From: Henriciella sp.
GTDB taxonomy: Bacteria > Pseudomonadota > Alphaproteobacteria > Caulobacterales > Hyphomonadaceae
Assembly (NCBI GenBank): GCA_021776655.1
Contig: JAJFFK010000045.1
Location: 1 to 64,000, forward strand
Reading direction: 5' to 3'
DNA: 64,000 bases
Shown here: piece after piece, positions 41,742-50,532 of the stretch
Layout: each line of letters opens with the position of its first letter
Numbering within the stretch: the stretch's first letter is position 1
Notes under the pieces: model-generated
Seen by the model: only the letters and a program-made list of their open reading frames with translations
What the model was told of the DNA's origin: nothing
Database searches by the model: none
Made by a program: the position numbers and the translations under genes

Positions 41742-42689
41742 TCAGGTCGCCCGGTTCTGTTCTTTCTTGGGTGCAAACGCCGCCAAGAAAGCCTTGGCCA
41801 TGCGACGGGTCGACTTCAGCTTGTCGCCAAGACCCAACGCAACAGGCGGGCCCATATCAGTCTTGTTTGCATCCACGATATAGATTTTACCGGACACATT
41901 ATCGCGTAGCACGTCCACCCCACCCCATTCCAGACCAATTTCAGTCGCAAAGCGTGTGATCACGGCAATTTCATCTGCCGTGTACGCATTTTCCGGCGTC
42001 TCGAGGATAACTTCGGCATTTTCGTTCAAGAACCGGCGCGCAACTGGACGGCGCTTACGGAACATAATCACCGGCTTGCCGCCACAAATGCAGGCTCGCA
42101 AGTCTTCAATCATACCGCCTTCGATCTCATTATCGACCAGAACCTGATAGGTCTTGCCTTCGATTGGATCCATCGGGCCTTCGATGATGCGGCCATCATG
42201 GCAGGCATTCTTCTCCGACTTCTCGACCATCGCCCCTTTATAAGTTCGTGGATCGACCGCCAAACTATAACCTGCAGCGCGTTCAAACGCAGCCGCGACA
42301 ACTGATTTTGATATGTCATTACAGCCAAAATTGACCAGCCGCGCGCCCGGCTTGATCTTGGGGACAGCATTGTCAGTCATGGTCGTATCATCGAACTGAA
42401 ATACAATATCGGCTTTGCTGACATCTGAAATCAGTTTCGCACCAGAGGCATGCATGACCGGCCAGACAAAATACCACGGCCGGGGCTTGTCAGGGCTGAA
42501 GGCAATCGTCGGCCGCTTGTGTCCGGTCAAAAGCCGCCACGTGCGCCAGGACTGTGCCAGTGTGTAGAATGTCAGCCAGGTGAAAATGTCGTTGAACAGG
42601 CTGAACCTGGCTGGCACGCGATGCCCGGTCTTCTTGACTAGCCAGGCGCCATCTTCGTACTTGAAATCTGCCAGCCAATTGCGCGCCAT
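41742..42689 (-). CDS. ATP-grasp-like hypothetical protein
   Basis: This 315-residue protein ends with LEWGGVDVLRDNVSGKIYIVDANKTDMGPPVALG, which resembles the metal-binding end of an ATP-grasp domain: a G-V/A-D-x-L-R strand, then a YIVDxN strand where Asp and Asn hold magnesium. Upstream, ISKSVVAAAFERAAGYSLAVDP could give the N-terminal lobe. There is no signal peptide. The substrate pair is unreadable; ATP-grasp enzymes ligate a carboxylate and an amine or thiol. It is followed by the MBL-fold gene, and the DUF442 gene is upstream on the same strand by about 120 bases. Confidence 0.6.
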   Translation of the reverse strand: MARNWLADFKYEDGAWLVKKTGHRVPARFSLFNDIFTWLTFYTLAQSWRTWRLLTGHKRPTIAFSPDKPRPWYFVWPVMHASGAKLISDVSKADIVFQFDDTTMTDNAVPKIKPGARLVNFGCNDISKSVVAAAFERAAGYSLAVDPRTYKGAMVEKSEKNACHDGRIIEGPMDPIEGKTYQVLVDNEIEGGMIEDLRACICGGKPVIMFRKRRPVARRFLNENAEVILETPENAYTADEIAVITRFATEIGLEWGGVDVLRDNVSGKIYIVDANKTDMGPPVALGLGDKLKSTRRMAKAFLAAFAPKKEQNRAT

Positions 42690-42810
42690 ATTTCAACTCC
42701 TCGCACACCCTTGTGCCTTGCTGACAGGAGTCGCACGCTGCATCTGAACGGGCAACCCATTTCCACTGTTTGAGATGCATTCAACAGCTCACAAAGCTGT
42801 CAGCGCCGAG

Positions 42811-43221
42811 TTACAATAACGGGCGCAGACTGGATAGATCATAGCCTGCATTGGCCGCTGCATCGACAATATCCTCGCTTTGCCCCTGGCCTGCATGGGT
42901 CAATGCCCAAGCGGTTATCGAGCGCGTACCGGTACGGCAATAGGCCAGAACCGGGGCCGGAGCTTCAGCCAAAGCGCCGCTCACACGCTCAAGCACATCA
43001 GGGGTTGGGGCACCCGAAAAGGGGATCGCAACAAAAGTCAGCCCAAGGGCTTCGGCGCGCGCTCGGATCGCCCCCATGCGCGGCTGATCAATGCCGCCCT
43101 CGCCGTCTGGACGATTCGCCATAATGGTTTTGTAACCAGCATCTACAATCGCCTGCAGGTCCGCTTCATCTATTTGTGGCGCAACAGAGAAACCGTCTGT
43201 TACTTTGCGAATATCAGCCAT
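42811..43221 (-). CDS. DUF442 / TIGR01244-type phosphatase-like protein
   Basis: The 136-residue protein has the protein-tyrosine-phosphatase-like loop VLAYCRTGTRSITAW (Cys95 to Arg100), preceded by FVAIPFSGAPTPD. It begins with DIRKVTDGFSVAPQIDEADLQAIVDAGYKTIMANRPDGE. It matches the DUF442/TIGR01244 family fused elsewhere to MBL hydrolases (Blh). In Blh the pair acts in sulfur metabolism, so its place two genes upstream of an MBL-fold gene may be meaningful, though here the proteins are separate. Substrate unproven. Confidence 0.88.
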   Translation of the reverse strand: MADIRKVTDGFSVAPQIDEADLQAIVDAGYKTIMANRPDGEGGIDQPRMGAIRARAEALGLTFVAIPFSGAPTPDVLERVSGALAEAPAPVLAYCRTGTRSITAWALTHAGQGQSEDIVDAAANAGYDLSSLRPLL

Positions 43222-43345
43222 TCAAGAGACTCCAGTGTAGGTCGACGTTGACAACGCCCCGTGTCACGTGAACCTAGGAACTGTGCCACGAGCTGCCAAG
43301 TGCAGAGCGTAAATAGAATTGCGATTTCGCAGGAGAAATACACAC

Positions 43346-44317
43346 GTGTCAGCTGTGCAGCGAAGTCTCTCACGGATTCCCTGGGCTTATACTGGACGCC
43401 GTCTCCTGATTGCCATCCCGACGCTGCTGTTGATCGTTACAGTTGCTTTTTTCATGATGCGGATGGCACCTGGCGGCCCGTTCGATGGCGAACGTAAACT
43501 CAATGCTGCAACCGAGGCCGCTATCAACGCCAAGTTTGGCCTCGATAAACCCTTATTCCAGCAATATATCGACTATCTGCTCGGCGTGATACGGCTCGAT
43601 TTTGGGCCGTCTATGAAAACGCTCGGCAAGAGCGTGAACGACCTGATTGCAGATGGCCTGCCGATCAGCCTGACCATTGGCTTCCTGTCGATGAGTGTGG
43701 CGATGATCGCCGGAACGGCCCTGGGCATATTTGCGGGTCTGCGCCAGAATACAGCGGGCGACTATACCGTGATGGGATTTGCCATGGCTGGGATATCCAT
43801 ACCGACTTTTGTGTCCGGCCCGGTTCTGATTCTGGTCTTCGCGCTGGGCGCTGGACTGTTTGCGGTTGGCGGGCTCGGGACCTATCCAGATATCGGCATG
43901 AGTTTGCACAATATGACGCTGCCTGTCCTGACATTGGCTTTGCCGCAAATTGCGATCATTTCCAGGCTCATGCGCGCTTCGATGATTGAGACAATGCGCG
44001 CTGGGCATATCCGCACAGCGCGCGCCAAAGGCCTGTCAGAAGCCCAGGTCGTGATGCGCCATGCCCTACCTTCCGCCGTTCTGCCTTTGGTCAGCTATAT
44101 TGGCCCGGCGATGGCCCGTGTGATGACAGGATCGCTGGTGATTGAACGGATTTTCGGCTTGCCGGGCATGGGGAGCTATTTTGTCGATGGCGCTCTTAAC
44201 CGGGATTATACGCTGGTGATGGGTGCGTTGATTATCTACGCGACCCTGATTGTCATATTCAACCTTATTGCGGATGTGCTCTACGCTCTGCTCGATCCGA
44301 AAGTGACGTACGACTGA
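43346..44317 (+). CDS. oppB: Peptide ABC transporter permease, OppB type
   Basis: The 323-residue permease has a first membrane helix (RRLLIAIPTLLLIVTVAFFMMR), then the family-typical APGGPFDGERKL periplasmic segment, and five further helices. The EAA-type cytoplasmic loop is GHIRTARAKGLSEAQVVMRHALPSAVLPL. It forms half of the membrane channel of an oligopeptide importer. I use a GTG start because AGGAG (43331-43335) lies ten bases before it; a TTG upstream would add nine residues. It overlaps oppC by one base (TGATG). Confidence 0.94.
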   Translation: MSAVQRSLSRIPWAYTGRRLLIAIPTLLLIVTVAFFMMRMAPGGPFDGERKLNAATEAAINAKFGLDKPLFQQYIDYLLGVIRLDFGPSMKTLGKSVNDLIADGLPISLTIGFLSMSVAMIAGTALGIFAGLRQNTAGDYTVMGFAMAGISIPTFVSGPVLILVFALGAGLFAVGGLGTYPDIGMSLHNMTLPVLTLALPQIAIISRLMRASMIETMRAGHIRTARAKGLSEAQVVMRHALPSAVLPLVSYIGPAMARVMTGSLVIERIFGLPGMGSYFVDGALNRDYTLVMGALIIYATLIVIFNLIADVLYALLDPKVTYD

Positions 44318-45219
44318 TGGCCGATGCAATGGATCTGACCGGACGAACCGAACCGATTGAGCAAGCCCTGGCCGGGGGCCGGTCTCTTTGGGATGATGCC
44401 CGCACCCGCCTGTTTCGAAACAAGGCGGCGGTCATCTCGATGATCATTCTGTCTATTCTGGTGATGATCGCCGTGTTTGGACCGCTGGTCTGGGTTCACA
44501 ATTACAAGACCATATCGACCAGTAACGAGATCGCGCCAACCCTGGAAAACTGGCATATACTCGGCACGGATACCCAGGGCCGGGATCTGTTTGCACGCCT
44601 GATGATCGGCCTGCGGATCTCACTCGCGGTTGGCGTGGTTGCGACCATTGTTTCGCTGGTTATCGGGGTCACCTGGGGCGCTGTGGCCGGGTTTGTTGGC
44701 GGCAAGGTGGACAATATCATGATGCGCTTCGTCGACGTGCTTTATGCGATGCCATTCATCTTCTTTGTCATCCTGTTGCTGACCGTATTTGGCCGCAACA
44801 TTATCCTGATTTTTGCTGCGATTGGCGCAGTGGAATGGCTGACCATGTCGCGGATTGTGCGCGGCCAAACGCTCACCATCAAGAATATGGAATATATCGA
44901 GGCGGCACGCGCCACCGGCGTGCCGTTCTTCACGATTATTCGCCGTCATATCCTGCCAAATGTCGTTGGCCCGGTGGCGGTCTATGTCACGCTGACCATT
45001 CCGGTCGTGATCATGGCTGAGAGCTTCCTGTCTTTCCTTGGGCTCGGCGTCAACGAACCGCTGACCTCGCTCGGCGTGCTGATTTCCGAGGGCGCCAAGG
45101 AGATGCAGGATAAGCCATGGGTCCTGCTGGCCCCTGCCCTGACCATGGGTGTCACTTTGCTATGCCTGAACTTTATCGGCGATGGCTTGCGCGACGCGCT
45201 TGATCCGAAGGATCGATAG
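44317..45219 (+). CDS. oppC: Peptide ABC transporter permease, OppC type
   Basis: The 300-residue permease has an N-terminal helix (AAVISMIILSILVMIAVFGPL), the HILGTDTQGRDLFARLMIGLRISLAVG segment typical of OppC/DppC, five more helices, and the EAA loop EYIEAARATGVPFFTIIRRHILPNVV. It is the partner of OppB. No oppD/oppF ATPase genes follow; the next genes are on the other strand. An OppA-type lipoprotein lies at 51274-52878 but is separate, so the transporter may use an ATPase encoded elsewhere. Confidence 0.95.
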   Translation: MADAMDLTGRTEPIEQALAGGRSLWDDARTRLFRNKAAVISMIILSILVMIAVFGPLVWVHNYKTISTSNEIAPTLENWHILGTDTQGRDLFARLMIGLRISLAVGVVATIVSLVIGVTWGAVAGFVGGKVDNIMMRFVDVLYAMPFIFFVILLLTVFGRNIILIFAAIGAVEWLTMSRIVRGQTLTIKNMEYIEAARATGVPFFTIIRRHILPNVVGPVAVYVTLTIPVVIMAESFLSFLGLGVNEPLTSLGVLISEGAKEMQDKPWVLLAPALTMGVTLLCLNFIGDGLRDALDPKDR

Positions 45220-45225
45220 ACGACG

Positions 45226-45597
45226 CTACTGCTGCGCAACGCGGCAGGTCAATCCATCAACCGGATAGGTCTGGCTCGTCTCGCGCCGGACCAGATAACA
45301 ACCGCCTGCGTCAAGCATCAGATCAAACTGCACGGGCAGCGCTGTGCTGCGCCCTTCCAGAGGGGTTAGCCCGGGCGGCAGAACCGAAATGACCGAGTTC
45401 TGGGTCAGATCCCCAGGGCCAATGTCAACGCTGGCCCGATCCATAGCGCCCGCCAACACCTGCTTCAGCATCGCCATTGTATCATCGTCAGCCACCTCAA
45501 GAACGGCTGGCATCAGCACATCCGTCGTCTGGCACGCGCTTGCGGTGCCAAGAGCCAGCAAACAGAGCACAGGCAAGGTTTTTGAGAGGACGGTCAT
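45226..45597 (-). CDS. Small secreted hypothetical protein
   Basis: The 123-residue product has a signal sequence (LPVLCLLALGTASAC); the Cys could be lipidated, but the lipobox is weak (A-S-A-C rather than L-x-x-C), so ordinary signal peptidase cleavage is possible. The mature part is short, with ADDDTMAMLKQVLAGAMDRASVDIGPGD and LMLDAGGCYLVRR...DGLTCRVAQQ, where two Cys could pair. I do not recognise it. It is convergent with oppC and lies 17 bases after the S41 gene, which may be co-transcribed with it. Confidence 0.6.
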   Translation of the reverse strand: MTVLSKTLPVLCLLALGTASACQTTDVLMPAVLEVADDDTMAMLKQVLAGAMDRASVDIGPGDLTQNSVISVLPPGLTPLEGRSTALPVQFDLMLDAGGCYLVRRETSQTYPVDGLTCRVAQQ

Positions 45598-45614
45598 TGG
45601 ACGCTCCTAAAGGT

Positions 45615-47282
45615 TCAGTATGGCATTCTCATGTCGCGATTGCTGTCAAAGACAGCGCCCGCCTGGTCTGATTCAACCTCGGCGATGGTCGTTTTGCTCG
45701 ACGACTGGACACTGGCTTTCACCGAGACTTTCGGCACAATCGCAGGGCACGTCCCGGTTGCACGAAAGTTTAGCGCCGCCGCCAGCAGCCCCTCATTCAC
45801 ATCACCAAGCTCATGAGTAAAATCATCCGGCACAACGCAGCCTGACACTTTCACGCCAAAGCCAAAGCTTGAATTGTTTGGCACAAACCCATCTGAATAA
45901 TCGCCAAAATTCTTCTCGTTCACGCCGCGAAACTGGATCGTGAAAAATGTCTCACCGCAATTATCAGTCGGAAAGAAGCCATACGGTTTACCGCATGTGA
46001 CATCGCCAATCAGGATAATCTCGACATCAATCCCGCGCAGGCCGTTAATCACCGCCTCACTGGCGCTACAAGTCCCCCCCGTCGACAGGATGTACACACG
46101 CGGCAAGTCGAGACTTTGCAGTGGCGTTCCGTTCGCAAGCGAGAACCCAAGCCCGGTATTATGGAATGGTACAGGCGAATTAGTCGCCCCCGTGACCGGG
46201 TTCACATTCCCGGCTGCGGCATTAAACTGCAACAGTTCAAATGTCTTGCCATTGGTTCGCGTATCGCCTGCGATCATATAGCTAAGCTGGGCTGCAACCG
46301 CGAGCAAGCCGCCACCATTATAGCGCAAATCGAGCACCAGATCAGTGACATTGTCACTGTCCAGCGCCGCCATCGCATTAGCGATCGCCTGTTCAGACTC
46401 AAACGGACTGAACGTGTTGAACAGGATATAACCGACCTTGCCGGTCGGCGTATCAATCGTCGACATCCGGTTGACCGGTGCTTGCGCAATATCTGCAGAC
46501 GTCAAGGTGATGGAACGGGTCGAGGCGCTGCCAACATCCTGTACGAGGAAGGTATGCGATGCCCCAGCCGTCGGCGGAAACAGGCCATTGTTCAGGGTGT
46601 CCAGCTCAGCTTGAGTAGACCCGCCATTGACCAGGCTCACCCCGTCAATCTCGAGAATTTTCGTTCCGCGTGGCAGGTTCACCTGACCGCTGATCACCGC
46701 AGAGGCGGGTGAGTTGGGCTCAGTATATTGCACCCGAAAATCGCGTGGGACCGTGTTTGAAAACACGACAAACCTGACACCATAGCCAGAGCTTGCTGCC
46801 GAATTTCGCCGCTCCAGAAAAGACGTTGTCGGTTCGCTGAAGTGGAAATCGTCAAGGTCTTCGCCCGATGCTGTCAACGCAACTGTCTTCAACTGCGCGA
46901 AATATTGCAGACGATCCGTGAACGTCGCCGGGTCCTGATCGGTGACCTGATCATTCCACAGATAGGTTTCGTTCGTCCATGAGCGCAGCCAGAAATTCTC
47001 TCGCACCAATGTGCCTTGCGTATCGGGAAATGAGTTGCCCTCAATATCAACGCCAGAGCGTGGGCTCTCGCATTGGTCCTTGAACGAGCTCGCCGCTTCG
47101 AACGTGCCTTTAGTCCAGGTTGGATTATTGTTGGTTGGCGGCGGCGGAGGAGGTGGAGGTAATGAGCCGACAGGTGGTACAGTGGTTCCACCACCGCCGC
47201 CGCCACAAGCCCCTAGCAAAGGCGCGCTCAGCGCCATCACTGCAGCAACCCATACGACGCCAACATTAGATTTCGCCATCAT
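45615..47282 (-). CDS. S41-family peptidase lipoprotein (CTP-like)
   Basis: The 555-residue lipoprotein has lipobox LLGAC (Cys26) and a low-complexity linker of Gly and eight successive Pro (about residues 26-50). A helical N-terminal part follows. A PDZ-like region (SPASAVISGQVNLPRGTKILEIDGVSLV) precedes the S41 catalytic core: VGYILFNTFSP, VTDLVLDLRYNGGG and STGGTCSASEAVINGL, with the Ser nucleophile in the SASE motif. It is probably an envelope protease. The Lys base partner is not pinned down by eye. Two adjacent ATGs could both start it; the second has a better ribosome distance. Confidence 0.88.
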   Translation of the reverse strand: MMAKSNVGVVWVAAVMALSAPLLGACGGGGGGTTVPPVGSLPPPPPPPPTNNNPTWTKGTFEAASSFKDQCESPRSGVDIEGNSFPDTQGTLVRENFWLRSWTNETYLWNDQVTDQDPATFTDRLQYFAQLKTVALTASGEDLDDFHFSEPTTSFLERRNSAASSGYGVRFVVFSNTVPRDFRVQYTEPNSPASAVISGQVNLPRGTKILEIDGVSLVNGGSTQAELDTLNNGLFPPTAGASHTFLVQDVGSASTRSITLTSADIAQAPVNRMSTIDTPTGKVGYILFNTFSPFESEQAIANAMAALDSDNVTDLVLDLRYNGGGLLAVAAQLSYMIAGDTRTNGKTFELLQFNAAAGNVNPVTGATNSPVPFHNTGLGFSLANGTPLQSLDLPRVYILSTGGTCSASEAVINGLRGIDVEIILIGDVTCGKPYGFFPTDNCGETFFTIQFRGVNEKNFGDYSDGFVPNNSSFGFGVKVSGCVVPDDFTHELGDVNEGLLAAALNFRATGTCPAIVPKVSVKASVQSSSKTTIAEVESDQAGAVFDSNRDMRMPY

Positions 47283-47386
47283 TCTACCCTCGCTTCGAAC
47301 GCAAACACTCTACCTCTACTGGATAGCAAGCCACAATTACTTGGCAACTCACAATTGCGGTAACCATGTGAATGCTGCAGTGCAAA

Positions 47387-48391
47387 TCACGCAAAAAGCT
47401 CCAAGGGATCGCGTCCCGCTTCGTTCTCCAGAAAGCCGAGCGTTTCAAAAGTCTGCTTCATGGTCCCCGACAACCGCGCTTGTACGACAATCGGCTTGCC
47501 TTGTCCCCGTGGAATGATCAAAGCGCGTGCATGCAAATGCAGGCCCTTGGCAACACCTTGCGGCACTTCCCGCTCGCTCGCATATTTCGTGTCGCCAAGA
47601 ATGCTGGTGCCAAGCTCATGCATATGGAAGCGTAATTGGTGCGTGCGCCCGGTTTGTGGGCGCAGAGCGATCCATGCGGCACGCTGCCCGGCGGTTGAGA
47701 CTGTAACATAATCGGTGACGGCATGTTTGCTGGCGCGGTCGCCATGGCGGCCCATTACCATGCGTTCGCGCCCCTCAGAACCTTCACCTTTGGTCATCCA
47801 GCTGCGCAACTGCCCCGCGCGCGGGTGTGGTACGCCAACCGTCACCGCCCAATAGACCTTATCCAGACTGCGCGATCGAAACAGTTCACCCAAACGCGCG
47901 GCGGCGGCAGGATGTTTGGCAATCACCAACAGACCAGACGTATCCTTGTCGAGCCGGTGCACAAGTTTTGGCCGATACTCGCCATCGCTAAGCGCGCTCA
48001 ACATGCCATCAATATGGCGTCCGCCTTGCTTGGTGCCACCCTGAACGGCAATGCCCACGGGCTTGTTCAGAACGAACATCTCGTCATCTTCGTGGATAAT
48101 CAGCGGGCGCAGGAATTTCAGCGCCCTGGTGTCGGGCATTTTCGGTGCGATCCATGGCTCATTACTGGCGCTCTTCTGCGCGCTGTAATCATAGGGCGGC
48201 AAGCGAACGATCATCCCCGCCTCGAGCCGCGTTCCCGATTTCGCACGCGAGCCATCGACCCGGATTTGCCCGCTGCGCAGCAATTTCTCCAGCTGGCCTT
48301 GGGTCATCGGATTGCGCCGTTTGACCCAGCGATCCAGCCGTACTCCGGCTTCCTTTTCGTTCACCGTCTCGTTGACCACTTGCCCACTCAT
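47387..48391 (-). CDS. rluC: Ribosomal large-subunit pseudouridine synthase, RluC type
   Basis: The 334-residue protein begins with an S4 RNA-binding domain (AGVRLDRWVKRRNPMTQGQLEKLLRSGQIRVDG). The catalytic domain has LVHRLDKDTSGLLVIAKHPAAA, holding the catalytic Asp, and later PQTGRTHQLRFHMHELGTSILGDTKY. It converts selected uridines of 23S rRNA to pseudouridine. Its S4 domain and length fit RluC/RluD-type enzymes. Its ATG overlaps the crcB stop by four bases (ATGA), so the two are translationally coupled. A second, shorter RluA-type synthase lies at 50529. Confidence 0.9.
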   Translation of the reverse strand: MSGQVVNETVNEKEAGVRLDRWVKRRNPMTQGQLEKLLRSGQIRVDGSRAKSGTRLEAGMIVRLPPYDYSAQKSASNEPWIAPKMPDTRALKFLRPLIIHEDDEMFVLNKPVGIAVQGGTKQGGRHIDGMLSALSDGEYRPKLVHRLDKDTSGLLVIAKHPAAAARLGELFRSRSLDKVYWAVTVGVPHPRAGQLRSWMTKGEGSEGRERMVMGRHGDRASKHAVTDYVTVSTAGQRAAWIALRPQTGRTHQLRFHMHELGTSILGDTKYASEREVPQGVAKGLHLHARALIIPRGQGKPIVVQARLSGTMKQTFETLGFLENEAGRDPLELFA

Positions 48392-48771
48392 CCGATTAGC
48401 CTCCGCATAACCCACAGACCGGCAACAAAAGCGGTCAGTGATCCCAGCATACTTGCGCCGACATAGGCGCTGGCTTTCAACGCCTCGCCGTCAAGAAACA
48501 TATTGATCGTATCGCGTGAAAAACTGGAGAACGTCGTGAATGCACCAAGAATACCGACGCCGAGCAGCAACCAGAGCACGTCGCTGCCCGCCTGCCCACG
48601 ATTGGTCAACCAGGCCGCCAGGCCGCCCATGACCGCGCAGCCAACAATATTCACAAACAATGTCGCCCACGCCCCGGCCACCCCGCCCTGCTGGGTAAAT
48701 GCCAGGCCCGCGCCATAGCGCAGGCTGGCACCAATCGCGCCGCCGGTGGCCACAAGAAGAAATCCGTTCAT
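48388..48771 (-). CDS. crcB: Fluoride channel/exporter CrcB
   Basis: The 127-residue protein has four membrane helices and the CrcB/Fluc signatures GGAIGASLRYGAGLAF (first helix and loop), GILGAFTTFSSFSRDTINM (central TTFSSFS motif lining the fluoride pore) and VGASMLGSLTAFVAGLWVM. It exports fluoride as a dual-topology dimer. I looked for a fluoride riboswitch in the upstream region and could not see one. It is followed by rluC, a gene pairing I recall from other alphaproteobacteria. Confidence 0.95.
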   Translation of the reverse strand: MNGFLLVATGGAIGASLRYGAGLAFTQQGGVAGAWATLFVNIVGCAVMGGLAAWLTNRGQAGSDVLWLLLGVGILGAFTTFSSFSRDTINMFLDGEALKASAYVGASMLGSLTAFVAGLWVMRRLIG

Positions 48772-48888
48772 CGTCCCCTCATACGCGCACTTGTCGCGGC
48801 TTCATAGTGGTCGTGCTGCGGCTGCTTTGCCAAGCTAGACGGAGCAGGCTATTGCTCTAACAAGGATATCTCAACGGGGAGGTTGAAC

Positions 48889-50532
48889 ATGGCAGAAGCA
48901 TCAAAAACAAGCAGCACAAAGGGGTTCCTTGGCTGGGTCGAACGCAGCGGCAATAAACTGCCCGATCCAGTGTTTTTGTTTTTCTACCTGATTATCGTCC
49001 TGATGGTCATCTCGGTGATCGCGTCACTGCTGAAACTAAATGCGGTCCTCGACCCGCAAGTTTTGAACGGTATGCCGGATAGTCAGAAAACCCGTTTCGG
49101 CATCGGCTCGAATGGGCTAATTCCAGCCTTCAGCCTGTTATCCCCGGACAACATACAGCGTTTGTGGGTCGAGATGCCCAAGACCTTCACTCACTTCCAC
49201 CCGCTCGGTTACGTTTTGGTGGTGATGTTAGGGGCCGGTGTTGCAGAGCGGTCCGGCCTGTTTGCATCGGCGATGCGTTCAGCGGTGCGCGGCGCGCCGA
49301 CATATCTGCTAACCCCTGTGGTTGCCCTCGTTGCCATGGTCGGAAATCACGCTGCTGATGCCGCCTATGTCGTTTTGATCCCGCTGGCCGGTATCTTGTT
49401 CGCCTCGGCTGGACGCCATCCACTCGCCGGTATTGCAGCGTCCTTTGCCGGTGTTTCCGGCGGATTTTCTGCCAATCTGTTTCCGGGGCAACTCGATGCC
49501 TTACTCTATGGTATTACCGAAGAAGCCGGTGAGATTCTGGTCGCCGGATATGATGCCAATATAGCCGGTAACTGGTATTTCATTGCAGCTCTATTGTTCA
49601 TTTATCTGCCAATCATCTGGTTTGTGACCGACAAAATAATTGAGCCTCGATTGGGGAAATGGGTGCCCGAAGGTGAGTTCGTCGACAGTTATAAGGACGA
49701 AGACAAACCTCTCTCTGATGATCAACAGAAAGGGCTACGCTGGGCTGGACTTGCCTTGATTGGCGTGATTGCGCTTTGGACATTCATGACGATTGGGCCT
49801 GGTACGCCGCTAGTCAACGAAGCGGCCTGTCCCGCTGCAGATGCCGCGGCAGGCAATTGTAGCTCTATCTCAAACTATGCCCCTTTCTTCAAATCTCTGG
49901 TTGGCGGCTTCCTTGTCCTCTTCCTGGCAACGGGTTGGGCCTATGGCGCCGCAGCCAAGACCATCAAAAACCATAAAGACCTCGTCGCTATGATGGCTGA
50001 TGCGATGAAGGATATGGGCTATTATCTGGTTTTGGCCTTCGCGGCGGCGCATTTCGTTGCCATGTTCAATTGGTCAAACCTTGGCCTTATCTCCGCTGTT
50101 CACGGTGCCAACGCGATTGAAGGTTCAGGCTTACCGCTTCCCATCTTGCTCGGAATGATCGTTCTATTCTCAGCGCTCATCAACCTGTTCGTCGGCTCGG
50201 CATCTGCAAAGTGGGCTCTGCTTGCGCCGGTTATGGTGCCAATGCTGATGCTGTTGGGGGTTAGCCCAGATGGCGCAACTGCGGTCTATCGGGTCGGTGA
50301 TAGCGCGACAAATATCATCACGCCTTTGATGGTCTACTTCCCGCTTATTCTGATTTTTGCACAGCGCTGGAAACCAGATTTTGGCTTGGGTAGCCTGACA
50401 GCGATGATGATCCCGTACTCAATCTGGCTATTGATCTCGGGCCTGTTGCTGACGATTATCTGGGTTTTCCTTGGTTTGGATCTCGGCCCCGGTGCCCCGA
50501 TCACGTATACCCTACCAGGCGTGGAAGGCTAA
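48889..50532 (+). CDS. abgT: AbgT-family transporter
   Basis: The 547-residue membrane protein matches AbgT/MtrF: an N-terminal FLGWVERSGNKLPDPVFLFFYLI, the long first periplasmic segment, and LGYVLVVMLGAGVAERSGLFASAMR. It also has two hairpin/helix Asn motifs (VGNHAADAAYVVLIPLAG, ANLFPGQLDALLYGI) and SASAKWALLAPVMVPMLMLLGVSPDG. AbgT members import p-aminobenzoyl-glutamate or export sulfonamides. Here there are no abgAB peptidase genes beside it, so the substrate is open. GGGGAGG lies seven bases before the ATG and supports it as the start. Confidence 0.92.
   Translation: MAEASKTSSTKGFLGWVERSGNKLPDPVFLFFYLIIVLMVISVIASLLKLNAVLDPQVLNGMPDSQKTRFGIGSNGLIPAFSLLSPDNIQRLWVEMPKTFTHFHPLGYVLVVMLGAGVAERSGLFASAMRSAVRGAPTYLLTPVVALVAMVGNHAADAAYVVLIPLAGILFASAGRHPLAGIAASFAGVSGGFSANLFPGQLDALLYGITEEAGEILVAGYDANIAGNWYFIAALLFIYLPIIWFVTDKIIEPRLGKWVPEGEFVDSYKDEDKPLSDDQQKGLRWAGLALIGVIALWTFMTIGPGTPLVNEAACPAADAAAGNCSSISNYAPFFKSLVGGFLVLFLATGWAYGAAAKTIKNHKDLVAMMADAMKDMGYYLVLAFAAAHFVAMFNWSNLGLISAVHGANAIEGSGLPLPILLGMIVLFSALINLFVGSASAKWALLAPVMVPMLMLLGVSPDGATAVYRVGDSATNIITPLMVYFPLILIFAQRWKPDFGLGSLTAMMIPYSIWLLISGLLLTIIWVFLGLDLGPGAPITYTLPGVEG

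Noticed and set aside
48772-48888. Possible fluoride riboswitch before crcB
   Set aside because: I looked for the conserved pseudoknot sequence in the short upstream region and could not see it.
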